Source of the DNA: JBNKDD01 sp050288085
GTDB lineage: Bacteria; Chloroflexota; Anaerolineae; Aggregatilineales; UBA3940
NCBI GenBank assembly: GCA_050288085.1
Contig: JBNKDD010000190.1
Location: 1 to 11,173, forward strand
Length of the DNA stretch: 11,173 nt
Direction: 5' to 3'
Shown: positions 6,445 through 11,173 of the stretch, piece by piece
Layout: each line of letters opens with the position of its first letter
How positions within the stretch are numbered: position 1 is the stretch's first letter
Made by a program: the position numbers and the translations under genes
The notes under the pieces: generated by a model
What the model was told of the DNA's origin: nothing
Seen by the model: only the letters and a program-made list of their open reading frames with translations
Databases searched by the model: none

Positions 6445-6470
6445 AGTCCGGACTCCTGGTAAACTATAAG
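6445..6470 (+). promoter_or_regulatory. Putative promoter with a 10-bp palindrome in its spacer
   Basis: TATAAG (6465-6470) ends 36 nt before ATG 6506. Just upstream, in the position of the -35/-10 spacer, lies the perfect palindrome AGTCCGGACT (6445-6454), preceded by two copies of TCCCCCAAA (6421-6429 and 6436-6444). A regulator binding here could block or reposition RNA polymerase. No regulator is identified. Confidence 0.35.
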
Positions 6471-6505
6471 AGGGCATACCTTTATAAATCAAGGATGTAA
6501 CAGGG

Positions 6506-6901
6506 ATGCATGAAATTCCATACCAAGAAATATCATTCCGGGAATTCCTTCCCGATATCAGCGAAGAGCTGGAAATTGAGACTAAACGCTTCGTTGAATT
6601 ATTGACGCACGCACCCTATCACCTGGTGGCATCAGGGCCGGTCAATGGGCTGTTGTGTGATATCCTTGAGATTCCGGCATTACTGGCCCAGTTTGAGGAG
6701 TTGATCGGCGGGAGCCTGGTGCCGCACCCGGACATCAGCGGCTCGTCGATCCAGCAGGGCTACCGCCAGACCTTGATGTTCTACCGGGCAGCTTACGGAA
6801 AACCGCCGGAGGATATCTGGGCCGATCCCCGAAACCTGGCTTCTGGTGGTGGCTGTGCCCCGGCAGCCTACAGCATTTCCCAATCCGTCACCAACTGGTA
6901 G
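6506..6901 (+). CDS. Uncharacterised 131-aa protein
   Basis: I do not recognise this protein with confidence. It is acidic at the N-terminus, has no signal or membrane segment, and is predicted mostly helical (about 15-35, 57-67, 82-97). The more distinctive parts are GPVNGLLCDILEIPALLAQFEEL (44-66), a QGYRQTLMFYRAAYGKPPEDIW core (84-105) and a glycine/cysteine-rich end SGGGCAPAAYS (113-123). The last two recall the glycine-rich tails of DUF1399/GRDP-like proteins, but that is only an impression. ATG 6506 has AAGGA 10 bases upstream. Composition and codon use look like those of its neighbours. It is a single-gene unit that converges on the leucine-rich-repeat lipoprotein with only 17 bases between the stops. 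Confidence 0.6.
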   Translation: MHEIPYQEISFREFLPDISEELEIETKRFVELLTHAPYHLVASGPVNGLLCDILEIPALLAQFEELIGGSLVPHPDISGSSIQQGYRQTLMFYRAAYGKPPEDIWADPRNLASGGGCAPAAYSISQSVTNW

Positions 6902-6918
6902 TAAAGCATCCCACTCTT

Positions 6919-7749
6919 CTATTCGCAGTAGGGTACGTCCTCGAAATCCCGCAGGAGAATGCCCATAACCCACGATTCAAACTCAGCCGTGCGTGGGACA
7001 CACAGCTCAGTATCGGCCAGATAGAGTTTTTCAAGAGAAAATCCGGTCAATGCATCAGGTAAGGGCCCGCTCAACCGGTTACCATAGAGGACTAAGATTT
7101 GAAGTTGAGAGAGGTTCCCCAGTTCCGAAGGGATCTCCCCGCTCAATTGATTGCGATCAAGACCCAAAGCTTGAAGCTGGGAGAGGTTCCCTAACTCTGG
7201 GGGGATCTCCCCATCCAACTGGTTGGAAGAAAGATATAATTCCTGGAGCTGCGTGAGGTTTCCCAGTTCCGGGGGAATCTTTCCGGTTAATTGATTGGTG
7301 GCAACAGACAGACGCCGCAGTTGAGACAGGTTCCCCAATTCTGGAGGGATTTCGCCAGTCAGTTGATTACCGTGTAGATACAAAGTATGAAGCTGAGACA
7401 GGTCCCCTAATTCGGCAGGTATCTGTCCGGTGAAATAAGGGTTGTTGCTAAAATCAATCTCGACGATATGCCCGGATGTGCAGATTACTCCATACCACCG
7501 GCAGGGTGGCGGTACGTATTTACATGGAAAAGTCCCGATAGCAGCCGGGGTAAAAGTACCCTGCGCCATCTTATCTAAAGCCAGCACTACCTGACGTTCT
7601 TGCCGGGGAATCCGGTTGTTGGCCGAGAAGGTGTCCGTAATCATCTGCTGGCAGCTTGACACTCGTGCCTGCACCTGCAACGAGGCGCAGCCGGTGAGCA
7701 TCACCAACACGGTTATGATCATTGCATGTCGGAAGGTTCGTTTCTGCAT
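6919..7749 (-). CDS. Secreted lipoprotein with plant-type leucine-rich repeats
   Basis: A 276-aa protein. Residues 1-20 form a lipoprotein signal (basic start, hydrophobic core) ending in the lipobox LTGC with Cys21, so it should be lipid-anchored outside the cytoplasmic membrane. A linker is followed by a cap with CRWYGVICTSGHIVEIDFSNN (83-103), very like the W-x-G-(V/I)-x-C cap before plant LRRs, with nearby Cys76, 83 and 90. About six 24-residue repeats (98-245) follow, of the type L..L.L..NQL.GEIPPELGNLSQ, the plant-specific class with the G-x-I-P turn. A C-terminal cap has Cys250 and Cys275. No enzymatic domain is present, so the role is probably protein or carbohydrate binding at the surface. 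ATG 7749 has AGGGGG upstream. Confidence 0.9.
   Translation of the reverse strand: MQKRTFRHAMIITVLVMLTGCASLQVQARVSSCQQMITDTFSANNRIPRQERQVVLALDKMAQGTFTPAAIGTFPCKYVPPPCRWYGVICTSGHIVEIDFSNNPYFTGQIPAELGDLSQLHTLYLHGNQLTGEIPPELGNLSQLRRLSVATNQLTGKIPPELGNLTQLQELYLSSNQLDGEIPPELGNLSQLQALGLDRNQLSGEIPSELGNLSQLQILVLYGNRLSGPLPDALTGFSLEKLYLADTELCVPRTAEFESWVMGILLRDFEDVPYCE
7109..7440 (-). repeat. 72-bp tandem DNA repeats encoding the LRR units
   Basis: On the + strand a recognisable unit (GAGAGGTTCCCC... and close variants) begins at 7109, 7181, 7253, 7325 and 7397, exactly 72 bases apart. Similarity at the DNA level, not only the protein level, points to recent duplication or gene conversion among repeat units. 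Confidence 0.85.
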
Positions 7750-7789
7750 CCCAGCCCCCTATTCAAGCCCCACTAATCCCGGACACCCG

Positions 7790-7819
7790 ATCTTAAATCC
7801 TTCGGTATCACCGGGCAAA
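7790..7819 (-). promoter_or_regulatory. Putative promoter of the LRR lipoprotein
   Basis: On the minus strand TTTGCC (7819-7814) and TAAGAT (7795-7790) are spaced by 18 bases, and the -10 ends 41 nt before ATG 7749. The spacer contains an inverted repeat CGGT-ATC-ACCG (7803-7813). Confidence 0.4.
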
Positions 7820-7831
7820 CAAATATCCTAT

Positions 7832-7860
7832 TTAGCGACGAATCGGTTTTCTGCTAGAAT
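7832..7860 (+). promoter_or_regulatory. Putative extended -10 promoter of the toroid protein
   Basis: TAGAAT (7855-7860) preceded by TGC gives an extended -10; a weak -35 TTAGCG (7832-7837) lies 17 bases upstream. The box ends 42 nt before the GTG start at 7902, which supports that start. Confidence 0.45.
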
Positions 7861-7901
7861 AAGGCTGAAATACTCTCTCTTGCAACAAGGGATACTTACT
7901 G

Positions 7902-9077
7902 GTGACTGACGATCTACCGACGCGTGCTCAGAATAAGATCAACGACGTGATCGCCGCCCTGGTCACGCCGGGCTGGCGCACCGCTCCCGGTTGGGGGCAG
8001 TGGCCGGGCACCACGCCTGACGCCTGGACGACGGCGGAGATCGTTTACGTGTTGACCGAGATCAGGCAGCGCCGTGAACTTCGCCGCACCGATCCGACCC
8101 TGATCGAAGAGTCGCTGGCCTTTCTGGTCGGGGAGCAGCACGACGATGGCGGTTGGGGATTGGATCACAGCAGCGCCACCGATACCTCACTGGTGTCGAT
8201 GGTATTGGCCCAGCATCACGATTATGAAGAACAGATCGACCGGGCGCTGGATTACCTCGCGAAGGAAAAACACTACGATCAGGAGCTTGGGCGGGGCGGC
8301 TGGGCGATTGTGCACGGGTTGGAATCGAGTGCCAGCATCACCAGCTTTATCGCGATCTGGCTGGACATCGTCCGGCAGAACATCGGCCCGAACAAAATCC
8401 GGTTGGAGCACCTCACCCCGGCGCGGAGTTTTATCTTAGCCCGCCAGAATCCCGATGGCGGTTGGGGGCAGATCGCTACCGATCCGAGTGAAACCAAGTC
8501 AACGGCCAACGCGGTGCACTTTCTGGGCCGGGTCTATGGGGATAACGAAAGCACCCAGGGCGCGATCCACAAGGGTGTCAAGTGGCTCAAGCAGAACTTC
8601 GATGGGAAAACGGGCTGCTGGGGGATGGGTGATATCGAGGTGACGGCGATGGGCGTGTTGGCGCTGCTGGCGATAGAGGAATCGCCCCGTGCGCCGGTCA
8701 TCAGCAAGGCGATCAGCTATCTGCTGGATCACGCCGAATACGAACCGCAGGCTATCGGATGGGGCAAGCGGCCCGGTGAGCGGGTCGAAACCTGGGTGAC
8801 CTTCTACGTGCTGCTGGCGCTGATCGAATATCTCGACGCGGTACGCGACCCGGAGAATGCCCCGACCAAACCGTTAGGCCGCCTGACCGATCTATTCTAC
8901 AACCGGGCGCTGACCAACGTGCTATTGGCGGTGTTGTTCATATCGGCGCTGGCGCTGTTGGCGCTCGGCACGACGGTCAATACGCAGCTGCAATCCTTCC
9001 TGACGGTGATCGGCACTATCCTGGGTGGGTTGGGGGTGTTGTATACGCTGCTCAGGTTGATCGTGACGCGGCAGTAG
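7902..9077 (+). CDS. Alpha/alpha-toroid (prenyltransferase/squalene-cyclase-repeat) protein with C-terminal membrane helices
   Basis: A 391-aa protein starting at GTG 7902, with AAGGGA upstream. Residues 1-315 are a helical toroid with QW-like repeats: QHDDGGWG (79-86), RGGWA (131-135), QNPDGGWG (182-189), GKTGCWG (235-241) and AIGWGK (284-289). These motifs are those of squalene-hopene cyclase and prenyltransferase-beta folds. However, the protein is far shorter than the roughly 630-residue cyclases and I find no DxDD catalytic motif, so it is unlikely to be a triterpene cyclase. Two membrane helices (about 336-356 and 364-387) form the C-terminus, so the toroid is probably tethered on the cytoplasmic face, since there is no signal peptide. 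The substrate or partner is unknown. Single-gene unit; its stop is 24 bases from the convergent PIN toxin gene. Confidence 0.8.
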   Translation: MTDDLPTRAQNKINDVIAALVTPGWRTAPGWGQWPGTTPDAWTTAEIVYVLTEIRQRRELRRTDPTLIEESLAFLVGEQHDDGGWGLDHSSATDTSLVSMVLAQHHDYEEQIDRALDYLAKEKHYDQELGRGGWAIVHGLESSASITSFIAIWLDIVRQNIGPNKIRLEHLTPARSFILARQNPDGGWGQIATDPSETKSTANAVHFLGRVYGDNESTQGAIHKGVKWLKQNFDGKTGCWGMGDIEVTAMGVLALLAIEESPRAPVISKAISYLLDHAEYEPQAIGWGKRPGERVETWVTFYVLLALIEYLDAVRDPENAPTKPLGRLTDLFYNRALTNVLLAVLFISALALLALGTTVNTQLQSFLTVIGTILGGLGVLYTLLRLIVTRQ

Positions 9078-9101
9078 GTACAACGGGAATAAACTATTAA
9101 T

Positions 9102-9530
9102 TTACCAGATTGTCTCAACCAGATCGGCAGCAACAATTTCAGAATCAGAGGCGATGAGCGGCACATCCAGCCGCCTAGCCAGGCCGGTGATGATGCGATC
9201 ATGCATACCGGGAACACGGCTGTCCTGTTCAAAATCCAACACATCTTCCGGATGGAAGGGTAAAAACAGGAACGCGGGGTTGGAAGTCAGGACCTTATAA
9301 ACTTCCTTGAAATCCTCAAAGTGCCGGAACTTCTTATCAGAGTAGTACATTTCTGCCAGAGAAATTGCCGAGAAAATCAGAAGTGTCTCGCCTCGCCCGG
9401 CGGCTTCAAAGATCGTCCGCACCCGTTTGCTCAATTTGGGATGCCCGGTCAGGTACCAGATCAAAGCATTGGTATCGACTACGTACAGAGAAGCAACCGC
9501 GGGATCACCTGGCGATTCCGTCAAGATCAT
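9102..9530 (-). CDS. vapC: VapC-type PIN-domain ribonuclease toxin
   Basis: A 142-aa protein with a complete PIN active site: Asp19 in YVVDTNALIWYL, Glu60 in SLAEMYY, Asp111 in HDRIITGLA and Asp129 in LIASDSEI. These acids coordinate the metal that cleaves RNA, commonly tRNA or rRNA in VapC toxins; the target here is unknown. The protein is expected to be held inactive by the product of the overlapping upstream gene. The ATG at 9530 lies immediately after GGGAGG with no spacing, whereas the TTG two codons later (9524) sits at the proper distance, so the true N-terminus may be at TTG 9524. The 26-base overlap with the antitoxin gene indicates translational coupling. No active-site residue is missing, so the toxin should be functional. 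Confidence 0.9.
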   Translation of the reverse strand: MILTESPGDPAVASLYVVDTNALIWYLTGHPKLSKRVRTIFEAAGRGETLLIFSAISLAEMYYSDKKFRHFEDFKEVYKVLTSNPAFLFLPFHPEDVLDFEQDSRVPGMHDRIITGLARRLDVPLIASDSEIVAADLVETIW

Positions 9531-9798
9531 CCTCCCAGGTCGTGTTCAGACTGCGCAGATAGGCTTCTACTTCAGCCGCATCTGGATGTTCTCCTGCCAA
9601 TGGCGGATATCGACCGGCCAAGCTGGGATTGTTATCAAATGCTCCGGCAGCCTTGCGGCGGGCGAATTCCGCCTCGACCTGTGCCCGCATACGCTCTGGT
9701 AAAGTCTGCGTTTGAAGGTGGTGGATCAGGGCAGCCTGCTCATCGGGTGAAAGCTGCAAAGCGACTTGCAGCACTTGTTCAAAAGTCATATCGGACAT
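9505..9798 (-). CDS. Antitoxin of the PIN toxin (VapB-like)
   Basis: A 97-aa protein from ATG 9798; a TTG at 9801 is equally possible and better spaced from GAGG. The N-terminus MSDMTFEQVLQVALQLSPDEQ(AALIHHLQ) is the helical type seen in many small antitoxins of Chloroflexota and Cyanobacteria. The middle is charged (QVEAEFARRKAAG) and the C-terminal end (75-97, AEVEAYLRSLNTTWEDDL) is the likely toxin-wrapping tail. It lacks an obvious AbrB or ribbon-helix-helix domain, so DNA binding is uncertain. Assignment rests mainly on position: first gene of a pair overlapping a PIN toxin by 26 bases, behind a perfect TATAAT. Confidence 0.8.
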   Translation of the reverse strand: MSDMTFEQVLQVALQLSPDEQAALIHHLQTQTLPERMRAQVEAEFARRKAAGAFDNNPSLAGRYPPLAGEHPDAAEVEAYLRSLNTTWEDDLDGIAR

Positions 9799-9836
9799 CA
9801 AGCTGATACCTCACTCATTCCAGACAACTTATCTTT

Positions 9837-9842
9837 ATTATA
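9837..9842 (-). promoter_or_regulatory. Perfect -10 box of the toxin-antitoxin operon
   Basis: TATAAT on the minus strand ends 39 nt before ATG 9798 and begins directly after the TAG stop of the upstream lipoprotein gene (9843-9845). The -35 would lie within that coding sequence; none is clear. Confidence 0.5.
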
Positions 9843-11173
9843 CTATTCACCCCGCCCCCCATACACCTCCGACCAGCCAATATTCCCCGCATGATCCCTG
9901 GCCTTGACCTGCCAGTAGATCGACTCGCCGTTGTATGATGGGTCAAGGGTGAAGCTGGCCTCGTAGGCCGTCCCATTCCAACTGCCGATCACCATGCCGT
10001 CGTTTTGCCGCTCGTTGATCTCCCCTGCCCCAAAGCGGTAGTAGAACTGTGGCTCGGCCTGCACCCCGCTGATCGGATCGGCGATCTCCAGCGTCATGCT
10101 GAACAGCCCACCCTGTGATGGATCATCGGTGCTGGTCGGGTTGGAGAAGGTCGGCGCGTGGCTGTCAACGGTGATCTGATAGGCTGCCGACATCAGACCG
10201 GGCATATAACAACCGTTGGCGGTGGCGAAAGCCTGCACCCGCCAGACGTAATTACCGTCGAGCAGTTCAGGTGGCAGGTATTCAAAATCGGCGGTCATGG
10301 CCCGGAAGACCGGTTCGGATGCCTGCGTGAAACCTTCGACCAGATACAGGTCGGCGTCTGAGGTCGGCTCCCATTGGAGAAGCGGCTGGTTAGCGGTGGT
10401 GTAGGTTCCATGCGCCGGAGCGGTGAGCAGCATACTTCCGGGGAGGGGACAGGCTTCGGTGTAGGTCAGGTCGGTGACGATCAATTCTGCCGGGGCATCG
10501 ACTAGGGGTTGGCTCTGCCCGTCTATCAACGACAGGTCGATTTGCAGATGGAATTGATCAGTGCCGGGTGGGATCGAAACGCTGTCCCTCAACTGCTCTG
10601 TCAGCATCCCATCCGGCCTGTGGATCAGGCTCCAGAAGGTGACGTCGTCGGCCCGCCAATCGATGCAGTGGGTGGTAGCGTCCGGGTCGATCTGAAAAGA
10701 GCGGCGGTACAAATCGGCGTCGGGGCTGCGCATTAAGTACAGTGCGCTGTCCAGGCCGCCGAACTCTACCGCGATCTGATGTCCATCCGAGGCAACTAAC
10801 GACAGCCTGGCCCGCAGGTTGGGGTCAAGGGAATCAACCGGGCTTGCCAGTGTGAAGCAGTGGATTCCAGGCTGGATCGGGTCGGTAGTGGTGATTTGCG
10901 CCCCGTGCCAGATGCCATAAAGCTGCTGGAATCGCAGGTACAGGTGATCGTCAAAAACGGAGATACTTTGCTGCCCTGCCGACCAGCAGGCTTGCCCTGC
11001 CGATTGACCGGCACTGACCTGCCATTCCAATCCGGCAAAAGTGATCGGGGAGCGGGGAGTCTGGTCGCAGCGAAGCGGTTCAGCATTGTCTGTTGGGGGT
11101 TCGGCGAGACGAAAGGGTGGTTCAGTCGTGCAGCCTGACAGCGTCAGAATAATGGCTATCAGCAAAAGCCGCC
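9843..11173 (-). CDS. Lipoprotein with beta-sandwich and FN3-like domains (5' partial)
   Basis: The frame is open to the right edge. The first possible start inside the window is a TTG at 11165 with no room for a basic n-region, and codons beyond it (R-L before LLIAIILTLSGC) continue the signal peptide, so the true start lies outside. Numbering from that TTG, the lipobox LSGC gives Cys12. Residues about 42-235 look like a lectin/glucanase-type beta-sandwich (WHGAQITTTDPIQPGIHCF, HCIDWRADDVTFW, FHLQIDLSLIDGQSQP). About 244-333 is FN3-like (PLLQWEPTSDADLYLVEGF, GNYVWRVQAF), and 336-440 is a second Ig/FN3-like domain (MTLEIADPISGV, YWQVKARDHAGNIGWSE). Probably an outer-surface binding protein; no catalytic residues are recognised, and the ligand is unknown. 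Confidence 0.8.
   Translation of the reverse strand, partial: RLLLIAIILTLSGCTTEPPFRLAEPPTDNAEPLRCDQTPRSPITFAGLEWQVSAGQSAGQACWSAGQQSISVFDDHLYLRFQQLYGIWHGAQITTTDPIQPGIHCFTLASPVDSLDPNLRARLSLVASDGHQIAVEFGGLDSALYLMRSPDADLYRRSFQIDPDATTHCIDWRADDVTFWSLIHRPDGMLTEQLRDSVSIPPGTDQFHLQIDLSLIDGQSQPLVDAPAELIVTDLTYTEACPLPGSMLLTAPAHGTYTTANQPLLQWEPTSDADLYLVEGFTQASEPVFRAMTADFEYLPPELLDGNYVWRVQAFATANGCYMPGLMSAAYQITVDSHAPTFSNPTSTDDPSQGGLFSMTLEIADPISGVQAEPQFYYRFGAGEINERQNDGMVIGSWNGTAYEASFTLDPSYNGESIYWQVKARDHAGNIGWSEVYGGRGE
10972..11003. repeat. Short 21-base direct repeat (SAGQ-coding)
   Basis: TGCCCTGCCGA occurs at 10972-10982 and 10993-11003, exactly 21 bases apart, in the edge lipoprotein. In protein it gives repeated SAGQ tetrapeptides near residues 51-65. 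This is a small in-frame duplication. Confidence 0.6.

Noticed and set aside
7109..7440. Regular 72-bp repeats as a CRISPR array or minisatellite
   Set aside because: The units are in-frame coding repeats of the LRR protein, with no repeat-spacer structure.
7902..9077. Annotation as squalene-hopene cyclase
   Set aside because: Too short, no DxDD catalytic motif, and a two-helix membrane tail instead of the second cyclase domain.
9102..9801. Part of a larger defence island
   Set aside because: Only a common toxin-antitoxin pair is seen; no nuclease, helicase, reverse transcriptase or other defence gene adjoins it.

Overview
The window reads as ordinary chromosomal DNA of a free-living bacterium, most likely a Chloroflexota (Anaerolineae-like) member. 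That placement is an inference from gene style: tandem 'KRWI' extracytoplasmic repeats, Cys-rich two-zinc mini-proteins, bPH domains, small STAS-like proteins, and lipoproteins with FN3 or plant-type leucine-rich repeats. There is no rRNA, tRNA, CRISPR array, transposase or phage gene. Genes are densely packed in short operons on both strands. No gene-free stretch exceeds 300 bases; the longest is about 194 bases, at 6312-6505.

Left part (1-3098, all +): four envelope-protein genes. The first is cut by the window edge and ends in an extracytoplasmic domain. The next three (233-aa multi-pass membrane protein, 268-aa single-pass protein with an acidic stalk and two KRWI repeats, 164-aa anchored protein) look like one operon with a promoter near 988 and an intrinsic terminator at 3078-3121. 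The soluble domain of the first gene and that of the last are clearly paralogous, including a Cys pair and a C-terminal LDIDQ motif, so the cluster probably works as one unknown envelope system. A roughly 95-bp non-coding element with inverted ends and three internal hairpins (3122-3216) follows directly.

Middle (3216-6311): a two-gene minus operon (two-zinc Cys-rich mini-protein, then a winged-helix-like protein) is divergent from an MFS transporter of the FHS/MFSD4-like type. Next come a small STAS/SpoIIAA-like protein and, convergent with it, a bPH_2 membrane protein, separated by a GC-rich hairpin.

Right part (6506-11173): an unassigned 131-aa protein; a secreted lipoprotein with plant-type leucine-rich repeats on near-identical 72-bp DNA units; a GTG-started alpha/alpha-toroid (prenyltransferase/squalene-cyclase-like) protein that lacks the cyclase DxDD acid and ends in two membrane helices; a VapBC-type antitoxin/PIN toxin pair; and a large lipoprotein with FN3-like domains cut by the right edge.

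The most general signal lies outside the genes. At nearly every transcription-unit start a sigma70-type -10 hexamer sits 36-43 nt (mostly 39-42) upstream of the start codon. Three of these are extended -10 boxes of the form TGC-TAnAnT or close to it. This supports the chosen starts and outlines the transcription units. No complete known defence or mobile system is present; the best candidate for an undescribed system is the 1-3098 envelope cluster.
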